This document shows, piece by piece, positions 56,154 to 63,542 of a stretch of 64,000 bases of DNA (position 1 is its first letter; every line of letters begins with the position of its first letter). The notes under the pieces were generated by a model. That model saw nothing but the letters and a program-made list of their open reading frames with translations, did no database searches and was not told where the DNA came from. A program made the translations under genes and the position numbers. Where the stretch lies: the NCBI GenBank assembly GCA_965140765.1, contig OZ223309.1, positions 1,178,001-1,242,000 on the forward strand. Reading direction: 5' to 3'. Source of the DNA: Sunxiuqinia sp963678245 (lineage in GTDB: Bacteria; Bacteroidota; Bacteroidia; Bacteroidales; Prolixibacteraceae).

Positions 56154-57356
56154 CTAAATAGGCCACTGGTCTAAAAACTCGTGTGTTTTTGTTTCCATAC
56201 CACGAATTTCTTCTTCGGTACACAAACATTCTTCCAGGTCTGCCCGTATTGCTTCCTCGTCCATGTTTTGTCCAATTAGAACCAATTCGGTTTGACGGTC
56301 GCCAAAACGTTTGTCCCATTTTCCCATAATGTATTCTTCATTTTGCTGAAAAGCGGGATGTTGGTTGCGTTCCAGTGTACTTAATGAAGCCCACCAAACT
56401 CCCGCACGGTCGGCTTTTATTGAACCACCGGCCTGACTCCAGCTAAAAGCAGCTTCCGGACGCGAAGCCATCCAAAACAGACCTTTACTCCGAATAATGG
56501 ATAAATCCCAACCTTCGTTAAGGTATTTCCAGAAACGTGCCGGATGAAAAGGACGCTTTTCCCTGTAAACGAAAGATGCAATTCCGTACTCTTCAGTTTC
56601 CGGTACGTGTTCCTCTTCCAACTCTTTTATCCAGCCTGCCGATGTGGACGCCTCGTAAAAATCGAATTTCCCGGTATTTACGATTTCATCAATTTCAACT
56701 TTACCGTGTGAAGAAGTAAGTATTTTTGCCCCGGGATTTAATTTATGAAGCACACTTTTTAGCTCTTTCAATTTTCCCGGACTAACCAAATCTACTTTAT
56801 TTATAATAATAACGTTGGCAAATTCTACCTGGTCTGTCAGAAGATTCACGATGGTCCTTTCGTCGTTCGGATCATCGTCATTCATTTCGCGATCTCCGAT
56901 GGTATCCAAACTACCAAAATCCTTTTCAAAATTAAGTGCATCAACTACGGTTACCATGGTATCAATTTTTGCCCATTTGGTTAAATCAATACCCAAATCT
57001 TCAAAAGGATAAGTAAATGTTTGGGCGATTGGCACCGGCTCGGCAATTCCGGTTCCTTCAATTAACAAATAATCAAAGCGCCCCTGACGGGTTAGTTTTT
57101 CAACCTCTTTAACCAGGTCTTCACGCAGCGTACAGCAAATGCAGCCGTTGCTCATTTCAACCAATTTTTCTTCGGTGCGCGAAAGCACATTTTCATTTTC
57201 AACCAATTGCGCATCAATATTGACTTCGCTCATATCGTTCACAATAACAGCCGCTTTCAAACCATTTTTATTGTGCAGGATGTGATTTAACAAGGTTGTT
57301 TTTCCGGCTCCAAGAAAACCGCTTAAAACTGTAACAGGCAATTTATTTGCATTCAT
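56154..57356 (-). CDS. COG0523 GTPase, zinc metallochaperone type (ZigA/ZagA-like)
   Basis: 400 residues: Walker A GFLGAGKTT (13-21), the CxCC metal motif NGCICC (Cys72, Cys74, Cys75), NKVD base-recognition motif, and a C-terminal CobW_C domain (about 285-390, FHPARFWKYLNEGWDLSIIRSKGLFW). The 400-residue length and the D-D-x-x-D-E insert (NDDDPNDERT) match the Zur-controlled ZigA/ZagA branch, which delivers zinc to enzymes under deficiency. It lies 19 bases before ZIP and 17 bases after the unknown membrane protein gene. Confidence 0.9.
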   Translation of the reverse strand: MNANKLPVTVLSGFLGAGKTTLLNHILHNKNGLKAAVIVNDMSEVNIDAQLVENENVLSRTEEKLVEMSNGCICCTLREDLVKEVEKLTRQGRFDYLLIEGTGIAEPVPIAQTFTYPFEDLGIDLTKWAKIDTMVTVVDALNFEKDFGSLDTIGDREMNDDDPNDERTIVNLLTDQVEFANVIIINKVDLVSPGKLKELKSVLHKLNPGAKILTSSHGKVEIDEIVNTGKFDFYEASTSAGWIKELEEEHVPETEEYGIASFVYREKRPFHPARFWKYLNEGWDLSIIRSKGLFWMASRPEAAFSWSQAGGSIKADRAGVWWASLSTLERNQHPAFQQNEEYIMGKWDKRFGDRQTELVLIGQNMDEEAIRADLEECLCTEEEIRGMETKTHEFLDQWPI

Positions 57357-57373
57357 ATATTTTCGAATTTGAG

Positions 57374-58015
57374 TTAATTAATGTTTTTTAATAGTTGTGC
57401 CTTATTAACACTTCCCTTCATCCATAAAAGCCAGTTTAACGAGGCAAGCATACATATATTGGCAAAGCCCAGGTAAAACAGCCACAAAGGAGTTCCAAAC
57501 AAATAAATCATGGGTATCCAATAACTGAAAATGCTCCAAAATGATGACATGCAAATTGGACATTGAATAATTGGTTTTCTCAGGTATTTGTTAACAACGA
57601 ACACTTCATCTGTTTTATACAATCGAAATGAACCATCTTCGTTTTGGTCAATTAAAATCTTTGCGTCAAGTTGATACAATGTATTTTCAAGCATTTCGGG
57701 TGTCGCAGCATCGCCCTGATTGTTCAACCTGATAATTTCGCCGTCAACCGAGAAATCAAAGTCAGGCCTCACACGTTTCAACTGTTTTAATAAAATTTCC
57801 AACTGTAACCCGACGTAGTAAACAGGCACTTGTTTTGTTCTTGTCAGAAATTTGAAAAGCGGGTATAACAGCATCTCGCTGTCTTTATCTTTTCCATTGG
57901 GAAGCTTCTCTGTTCCGCCGTCGGCAGCTATTCTCACACCAAGAATAAATAGCGATTGTAATAATACATAGCCAACCATCGCTACAACTGCAAAAAATAA
58001 ATTCTGAAATTCCAT
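57374..58015 (-). CDS. Membrane protein of unknown function between two COG0523 GTPases
   Basis: 213 residues. A membrane helix at about 7-28 is followed by a soluble part (about 45-145) with alternating charged segments (GEIIRLNNQGDAATPEML, IDQNEDGSFRLYKTDEVFVV). Then comes CPICMSSFWSIFSYWIP (Cys pair CPIC near the membrane) and a final helix pair (about 165-200). I do not recognise the family. The CPIC pair at the membrane edge and the two zinc GTPase neighbours suggest a metal-related role. Confidence 0.65.
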   Translation of the reverse strand: MEFQNLFFAVVAMVGYVLLQSLFILGVRIAADGGTEKLPNGKDKDSEMLLYPLFKFLTRTKQVPVYYVGLQLEILLKQLKRVRPDFDFSVDGEIIRLNNQGDAATPEMLENTLYQLDAKILIDQNEDGSFRLYKTDEVFVVNKYLRKPIIQCPICMSSFWSIFSYWIPMIYLFGTPLWLFYLGFANICMLASLNWLLWMKGSVNKAQLLKNIN

Positions 58016-58118
58016 ATATTAAAAGAGTTTTCTTTTTAAACTATATTTTCACTTATAACATTAGCTGCAACATCATCTCTTAAGTCTCTTTTGCGATTTG
58101 TTGTTGAATAATATTTAG

Positions 58119-59147
58119 TTATAGGGTTTCTTCTACAGGAGTTTCCAGAAGTTGATAAAGATTATCCTCAAGTTTGTCGTAGTCTAATTTTTTTCCAATG
58201 AAAACGAGCTTGCTGAAACGGGTTTCGTTTCCCCATTCTGCACCGGGTTCAATCATATAATTACTTCTAACCGCTTGGAAAACCTTCTTTTCTGGTATAT
58301 CTTTAAAACTAACAATCCCTTTTATTCTGTAAACAGTATTTTGATTAAAGAACAGAAAGTTCTGTATCCAAAGGTTGAACTTTTCCATATCAAAACTTCC
58401 GGGAATAATGAACCCAAATGATTTAATATTGTGTTTATGATGATGTGCCGGCTTCGTTAAAAATGAAGATTGATTAACAAATGAATTGTCAAAAACCGAT
58501 ACATTTTGAAATGAGATAGTTGATTCCTCGATGGTTTTTGCAGTGAAAGCTTTTAAGTTTAATAAATTCATTGTATCAACTTTGGCGTATTTTACCGGAT
58601 AAATCGAGGCCATAGGGTTTATGCCAGCAATTAGCTTTTCAAGTTCTTTCAGATATCCAGGCTGAACGATATTTGCTTTATTTAAAAGCACAACATCGGC
58701 TAAAGCCAGTTGCTTTCTAACTTCAGGTTCTTCATCTATTAAGTCTTCCATATTTGCACAATCGGCAAGGCAAATCACGCTGTCTATTCTAAAATGCAAC
58801 TGAATACTTTCTGATGAAAGAAATGCTTGAATAATTGAATCGGGGTCAGCGATTCCGGTGGTTTCAATCAGGAGGTGATTAAATTCGTATTGACTGTCTA
58901 GCAGTTTCTCTATAGTTTCATAAAATCCCTCGTTCAGCGAACAGCAAATGCAGCCATTTGAGAGTTCAAAAATATTCTCGTCTGAACCTAGAATCAAGCC
59001 GCCATCAATACCAATTTCGCCAAATTCATTCTCAATAATGGCAAACTTCTTTTTCGGGTATTGCTTTACTAAGTTATTCAGAAGTGTTGTTTTTCCGGCA
59101 CCCAAAAAGCCTGTAATAATTGTTACCAGGATTCTTCCGTCTTCCAT
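58119..59147 (-). CDS. COG0523 GTPase (CobW-like), second copy
   Basis: 342 residues: Walker A GFLGAGKTT (13-21), NGCICC (Cys66, Cys68, Cys69), NKAN in place of the usual NKxD, a His-rich segment KPAHHHKHN near the start of the C-terminal domain and a shorter CobW_C domain (about 240-335). It differs from the downstream copy in length and in the His segment, so the two are not a recent duplication. It is the first gene after the operator at 59.2 kb. Client proteins are unknown. Confidence 0.88.
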   Translation of the reverse strand: MEDGRILVTIITGFLGAGKTTLLNNLVKQYPKKKFAIIENEFGEIGIDGGLILGSDENIFELSNGCICCSLNEGFYETIEKLLDSQYEFNHLLIETTGIADPDSIIQAFLSSESIQLHFRIDSVICLADCANMEDLIDEEPEVRKQLALADVVLLNKANIVQPGYLKELEKLIAGINPMASIYPVKYAKVDTMNLLNLKAFTAKTIEESTISFQNVSVFDNSFVNQSSFLTKPAHHHKHNIKSFGFIIPGSFDMEKFNLWIQNFLFFNQNTVYRIKGIVSFKDIPEKKVFQAVRSNYMIEPGAEWGNETRFSKLVFIGKKLDYDKLEDNLYQLLETPVEETL

Positions 59148-59197
59148 TGTTTAATTTTCTCGTTTTCAAAAAATAAATTCCAAATGCTCCTATGTGC

Positions 59198-59220
59198 TAT
59201 TTGCAATAATGTTGCAAATA
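59198..59220. promoter_or_regulatory. Probable Zur box overlapping a -7 element (GTPase operon)
   Basis: TTGCAATAATGTTGCAA (59201-59217) has TTGCAA half-sites, flanked by TAT and ATA to extend the palindrome. A minus-strand TATATTTG (59222-59215), a TAnnTTTG -7 box, overlaps one half-site, 68 bases before the GTPase start. The design repeats that of the zur promoter. Confidence 0.7.
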
Positions 59221-59237
59221 TATAAAACACTTTTTAA

Positions 59238-59256
59238 ATGCATCATTGTTGCAAGT
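59238..59256. promoter_or_regulatory. Second candidate Zur box upstream of the GTPase operon
   Basis: TGCATCATTGTTGCAA (59239-59254) differs from the zur-promoter site at two positions. It lies 22 bases beyond the first site, on the far side from the gene, and could be a second operator or serve the divergent phosphatase gene, which starts 231 bases away. Confidence 0.45.
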
Positions 59257-59486
59257 AAATATTAAACTAATAATCGGAAAACGTTTATTTATTATTAATA
59301 AAGGAGCATTCGGACGTAACTAACGCTTACCAGTGTGCAAACTCGAAATTATTTAATTGATTCTCAATTCCCCATAAGGCCTTTCTGAAAACAAACACCT
59401 GTGTTTTTTAATAAAATGTTAATAATAATCAGAGTTGTTTATACTTTATTTTTGCAATTTTTGAACTTAAAATTCAATATAGAAAA

Positions 59487-60905
59487 ATGAAACGTCGAAA
59501 TTTTTTGCAAGCAGGAACGCTGGCTGCTTTAACCGGAGCTTTTGCTTCACCAGCAATTCTAACAGGATGTAACGAAGTTGATAGTAAAAAACGACAAAAT
59601 CAGGCCAAAAATATCATTTTCATGGTGAGTGATGGAATGAGCATCGGAACTCCGGTGATGGCAGATTTACTTCTTCAAAGAAAGACAGGAACCGGAAGTT
59701 GCTGGATAGATTTATATAAAACAGGAAAGGCAAATCGGGCTTTTATGGATACTGCTTCTGCCGATTCACTTGTAACGGATTCTGCTGCCGGTAGTTCATC
59801 GTGGGGAGGAGGAAAAAAAGTAAAAAACGGAAGGCTGAATGTAAATGCTGATGGTTCTTTCAATAAACCTATTCTACAAAAATTTAAGGAAGCCGGTAAA
59901 TCAGTAGGGTGTGTTACAACGGTGCCAATTACCCACGCAACACCTGCTGGTTTTTGTGTAAATAAAAAAACGCGTAGCGTGCAAGATGAAATTGCTTCAG
60001 ATTATCTAAACCTCGAGTTTGACGTGATGATGGGAGGCGGAATGGAATATTTTGACGGAACAAAACGTGCCGATAAAAAGAATATTTTCCCGGATTTTTC
60101 ATCCAATGGATTTCAGGTGGTTCATACAAAATCAGAAATGGAGAACACAGCGGTTGGCAAACCTGTTTTAGGCGTTTTTTCGAAAGATGGTTTACCTTAT
60201 TCGGTTGACTTGAAATCAGACGCTGAATTAGAAGCCAAAATTCCTTCGCTGGCTGAAATGACAAAAAAGGCAATTTCTCTGATGAAACAAAATAACGAAG
60301 GTTTTGTATTGCAGGTTGAAGGAGGAAAAGTGGACTGGGCAGCCCACGCAAACGATGCAGCTGCATTAATATATGACCAAATTGCTTTTGACGAAGCAGT
60401 GGCTGCTGCAATCGCTTTTGCTGAAAGCCGCGATGATACGTTGGTAGTGATTACTACCGACCATGGAAATTCAAATCCGGGATTGATAAAAAGTAGCAAC
60501 GTAAATCAGAAATTTGATTTGATGCAAACTGCCAAGAACTCAAACGAATGGGTTTTGCACGGAATTCGCAAATCAGATAAACCTTCGCATGTTATCGAGC
60601 GATTAAATTATGCACAGGGAATTACCATTTCTCAGGACGAAGCTAAAAGTATATTAAAACATTATGATTCGATGGAAAACGACGGTTTGTATAACGATTA
60701 CAAATTGCCTTACCTACAACTCGCAGAAATACAGCATAATTACACCTCAATTTATTGGTCGGGAATGAACCACTCGGCTGATTATGTTGAACTTGCCATG
60801 TTTGGTCCGGGAAGCGAAGCATTACCTACGTTTGTAAAAAACTCCGACCTTCATAATTTTATGTTAGAAGCAGCTGGATTACCAGAATCTGTTTGGGCTG
60901 TGTAA
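59487..60905 (+). CDS. Alkaline phosphatase, Tat-type lipoprotein
   Basis: 472 residues. The N-terminus MKRRNFLQAG is a Tat-like twin-arginine signal and LTGC gives a lipobox (Cys28). Conserved sites of the PhoA family are FMVSDGMS (Asp49, metal), VTDSAA (Ser99 nucleophile), a VEGGKVDWAAHANDA metal segment and TTDHGNSN. The usual A-T-A after DSAA is replaced by GSSSWG. It binds zinc and magnesium and is transcribed away from the zinc GTPase operon, sharing its 339-base intergenic region. Substrate range is unknown. Confidence 0.88.
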   Translation: MKRRNFLQAGTLAALTGAFASPAILTGCNEVDSKKRQNQAKNIIFMVSDGMSIGTPVMADLLLQRKTGTGSCWIDLYKTGKANRAFMDTASADSLVTDSAAGSSSWGGGKKVKNGRLNVNADGSFNKPILQKFKEAGKSVGCVTTVPITHATPAGFCVNKKTRSVQDEIASDYLNLEFDVMMGGGMEYFDGTKRADKKNIFPDFSSNGFQVVHTKSEMENTAVGKPVLGVFSKDGLPYSVDLKSDAELEAKIPSLAEMTKKAISLMKQNNEGFVLQVEGGKVDWAAHANDAAALIYDQIAFDEAVAAAIAFAESRDDTLVVITTDHGNSNPGLIKSSNVNQKFDLMQTAKNSNEWVLHGIRKSDKPSHVIERLNYAQGITISQDEAKSILKHYDSMENDGLYNDYKLPYLQLAEIQHNYTSIYWSGMNHSADYVELAMFGPGSEALPTFVKNSDLHNFMLEAAGLPESVWAV

Positions 60906-60926
60906 TCTTAAGTTACATTTTGTTTT
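60901..60926 (+). terminator. Weak terminator after the phosphatase gene
   Basis: TGTAA (60901-60905) pairs with TTACA (60913-60917), with the palindrome CTTAAG inside, followed by TTTTGTTTT. The stem is short; the convergent gene ends about 85 bases on. Confidence 0.45.
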
Positions 60927-61009
60927 GGAATAATTGTAGCAAAGACAGAAATGTTCGTTTTGCGTTAGGGAAATAGGGCAAGATAATTCTTATCTGTTGT
61001 TCGCGGATA

Positions 61010-61615
61010 TTATTTTATCAGGTATTTCCCTTTCCATCGTTCAAAAACCGAGCGGTGAACAATCCGGTAATGCGGGTGGTACGTTTCTTCGTAATGTTTA
61101 CTGTGGTGCATAACTACGCCTCCTTCTGAGAATACCTGATTAATCAATTTTTCATCTGCTTCCATTCCTGGAAGATTGGGTTTTATCTTTTTGATAAGAG
61201 CAAGAACCTCATTCCACTCTTTTTTCCAAATTTCTAAATCCGGGTTCCGGGCGAGTTTAGCACTTTTCAGCAATGCCTGCAACAGAGTATCGCGCGGAAT
61301 AATCCCGTCTTTTACCAGCCTGAGGTTAATACGGTAGTAATCGTGATTAATTCCCAATGCCTGATACGACAGTGTATCAATCCAATCGGTTTGTTGTAAC
61401 TCCCAGTCGAGGTATTTACCGGCTTGGGTTGTGTCCTCAATTATGTGCCCAGGGCCATATGCATCCTGAAAATAATTTTTGTACAAATCGGCCAGATGGG
61501 CTTCGGGGTAGTATTTTAACTCGTTGTCGATAAACTGTATTATTTGTTTTTCCCTATCGGAAGCCATAAGTGTTCCCGACAGCAAAAAAAGGCACAAAAA
61601 GATTCGCATTGTCAT
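61010..61615 (-). CDS. Conserved secreted protein of unknown function
   Basis: 201 residues with a signal peptide ending near GTLMAS (start ATG 61615; ATG 61609 equally good). The body is mostly helical, with DAYGPGHIIEDTTQAGKYLD, YYRINLRLVKDG and a His-rich end (GVVMHHSKHYEETYHPHYRI). I do not recognise a family; similar proteins occur in Bacteroidota genomes, by recollection. It starts 11 bases after the stop of the DUF5714 gene and is probably its operon partner. Confidence 0.68.
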   Translation of the reverse strand: MTMRIFLCLFLLSGTLMASDREKQIIQFIDNELKYYPEAHLADLYKNYFQDAYGPGHIIEDTTQAGKYLDWELQQTDWIDTLSYQALGINHDYYRINLRLVKDGIIPRDTLLQALLKSAKLARNPDLEIWKKEWNEVLALIKKIKPNLPGMEADEKLINQVFSEGGVVMHHSKHYEETYHPHYRIVHRSVFERWKGKYLIK

Positions 61616-61626
61616 ATTGAACTATT

Positions 61627-62304
61627 TTAAGATAAAGGATAAAATGGACAATCATTTTTTAAACATTCCTGATTATCGGCATGAAATGTACATTCAATTT
61701 TTTCAGGAACAGAAAGTGAGATATTAAAAGACTCGTTCAAAAAGGAACATGCTTCCTGAATAGCAACAAATGAAACCCGTTTGCAACATCTTGGGCCACC
61801 GTAAGCAGCCATTTTTAGCAACGAACGTCCAGTCATCGAATTGGCCAATTTCCACTCTTCTGTTTTATATGGTGTTGCTCCGGTAACGATACTGATAAAC
61901 ATTCCTGTTCCAACCGCAGCCCCGCAACTGCCGTGGGTTCCACAAAAAGCCCCCGGAACTTTCCCCGACCGCTGGTTGGCGGCTATTAACCACTTCTCCA
62001 GCTTGTCTTTTCCGTTGCCAACACAATTGCTATATGCCGAAAGTAGTACAGCAGGAACCAGAAAATGATGTTCAGGACAGTGCATCTTAAACCCCGGGAA
62101 TTTCATCAGGTGTGTCGCCATTTCAATTGGAGCAGTACTGTCTGAGTCGAAGGAGTAATCGTGAATAATTTCTCTGATAGATTTTGCCTCGCAATTGCTA
62201 CAAACAGCTACTCCATTGATAATACTATCGGCGTTCACTATTTCTTCCATGCAATAGGAACAATGCAGATCATTGTCTTTTTTATCAGTCGGAAGTTCTT
62301 TCAT
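61627..62304 (-). CDS. DUF5714 Cys-rich protein
   Basis: 225 residues, cytoplasmic (no signal). CSYCMEE and VCSNCEA at the N-terminus form a zinc-ribbon-like CxxC pair. The DUF5714 core has FKMHCPEHHFLVPAVLLSAY, CGTHGSCGAAVGTGMFISIV and GGPRCCKRVSF, followed by a Cys-rich tail (CTFHADNQECLKNDCPFYP). Sixteen or so Cys residues suggest a metal or Fe-S cofactor. The domain is often seen with radical SAM and anaerobic enzymes, and nrdG lies nearby. The function is unknown. Confidence 0.8.
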   Translation of the reverse strand: MKELPTDKKDNDLHCSYCMEEIVNADSIINGVAVCSNCEAKSIREIIHDYSFDSDSTAPIEMATHLMKFPGFKMHCPEHHFLVPAVLLSAYSNCVGNGKDKLEKWLIAANQRSGKVPGAFCGTHGSCGAAVGTGMFISIVTGATPYKTEEWKLANSMTGRSLLKMAAYGGPRCCKRVSFVAIQEACSFLNESFNISLSVPEKIECTFHADNQECLKNDCPFYPLS

Positions 62305-62401
62305 ACTGCTGGCTTTTGAAATAGCAAAGTAACTTAAAACTAACTATCTATTCACGATATATAATCGGAAAATCAAAATAAATTCTATTAAATGGTGTTT
62401 C

Positions 62402-62447
62402 TGTTTCTTACTATTTTGAAAGCAAGCTTTCAAAATAGTAAGAAACA
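62402..62447. terminator. 22-base perfect inverted repeat, candidate terminator
   Basis: Bases 62402-62423 are the exact reverse complement of 62426-62447, with only AA between the arms (arm start TGTTTCTTACTATTTTGAAA). It follows the PAS gene on the minus strand. No T run follows, so besides termination it may be a cruciform or a mobile palindrome. Confidence 0.5.
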
Positions 62448-62501
62448 ACTTGTGGTATGTTTATAAAGTCAGTAGAATATATCGAATATTCAATTGATAA
62501 G

Positions 62502-63068
62502 TTATGCTACCTCCCTTTCAAGTGCTAAAAAGTGCAACGAATTGTCACCCACAAGTGGAAAAATTCGAACTTCGCAATTATATATTTCACCGTTTTTGCG
62601 GTAATTGATTATTTCGTCCTTAAAAGGTTTCTGCATACGAATTTTCTTCCTTATTCTTTCTTTTATGATTTCAGAAGTAAGTTCTCCCTGTAAAAAAGAA
62701 GGACTCCGGTTAATGGCCTTTGATTTCGCATATCCTGTCATTTCCGAGAAGCCAGCGTTTACCCATAAAATAGTTGTGGTGGCATCGGTTAATACCAATG
62801 CTTCGTATGGGTAGGCCTTTAGTATTTTCTTTAGATTAGCTTTCCAGTTATATTTTTTTGAATATTTATTAAGGCTCTGAAATTCCGCATTATGTTCTGC
62901 TTCTTTTAGTGTTTCTTGATATTTGGGATAATAAAACTCCCAACACATAAGAGGAGGAACAAGTCTTTTTGATGGTTTTATATCGTTTTTTACTTTTTCC
63001 AACTCAGCCTCCGAAAGACTTGACAGATAGATATCAAGACACATCATATCCGAAAGGTTCTTTTTCAT
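62502..63068 (-). CDS. PAS-domain protein, LOV-like without the photoactive Cys
   Basis: 188 residues, no membrane segment. About 1-65 is a helical region. About 75-188 is a PAS domain of the LOV type: ALVLTDATTTILWVNAGFSE, MTGYAKSKAINRSPSFLQGE, IINYRKNGEIYNCEVRIFPL. In LOV photoreceptors the motif is N-C-R-F-L-Q-G; here it is RSPSFLQG, so the flavin-adduct Cys is absent. It could still bind flavin as a redox sensor or another ligand. No output domain is attached, so it must act on a partner. It starts 12 bases after the nrdG stop and is probably cotranscribed. Confidence 0.8.
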   Translation of the reverse strand: MKKNLSDMMCLDIYLSSLSEAELEKVKNDIKPSKRLVPPLMCWEFYYPKYQETLKEAEHNAEFQSLNKYSKKYNWKANLKKILKAYPYEALVLTDATTTILWVNAGFSEMTGYAKSKAINRSPSFLQGELTSEIIKERIRKKIRMQKPFKDEIINYRKNGEIYNCEVRIFPLVGDNSLHFLALEREVA

Positions 63069-63080
63069 TTTGTCGTTACA

Positions 63081-63542
63081 TTATTTAAACAAATAGCTTA
63101 TATCCTTCATGTCGCCATCTTTTTGTATTTCAAACAGATGCTGATTGGTAGTTTCCGTTTTCAGATTTCCTAAACCTTCAACATACCCACCTAGTTTTAT
63201 GTATTGAAAGTTGGTGCTGTCAAATGTTTCGGGCAGACGGGCACAACCGGAGTACCAGGCAGTTTTTGTTTCAGGATAATGAAAACGTATAAAATTCGCC
63301 AACTCTGCCACTCTGTGAGGATCTCCGTCGCCACCCATAAAACAAAAACAGGTAATTGCTGCAGCATATTTTTCCATTAAGGATATGATGCATTCTTCGT
63401 TTAGTTCTTCGCCAATATCTTTTTGTAGATGCGGACTATGGCATCCTTTACAACGATTGGGGCAATTGGTAATATTTACTGCCAGTGTAACCTCGTTGGG
63501 AATTTCCTGAAAAACGATATCGTAATTGTAATATTTAAGCAT
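63081..63542 (-). CDS. nrdG: Anaerobic ribonucleotide reductase activating protein
   Basis: 153 residues from the ATG at 63542; an in-frame upstream start at 63611 lies inside nrdD and is rejected. The radical-SAM cluster motif is NCPNRCKGC (Cys27, Cys31, Cys34, form C-x3-C-x2-C), followed by the glycine-rich FMGGDGDP and a shortened barrel, as in NrdG. It uses S-adenosylmethionine and a 4Fe-4S cluster to generate the glycyl radical on NrdD. The start overlaps the nrdD stop by 8 bases, so the two are translationally coupled. Confidence 0.93.
   Translation of the reverse strand: MLKYYNYDIVFQEIPNEVTLAVNITNCPNRCKGCHSPHLQKDIGEELNEECIISLMEKYAAAITCFCFMGGDGDPHRVAELANFIRFHYPETKTAWYSGCARLPETFDSTNFQYIKLGGYVEGLGNLKTETTNQHLFEIQKDGDMKDISYLFK

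Noticed and set aside
59929..60411. 160-codon open frame on the minus strand within the phosphatase gene
   Set aside because: The phosphatase has all its catalytic motifs; the antisense frame has no recognisable domain.
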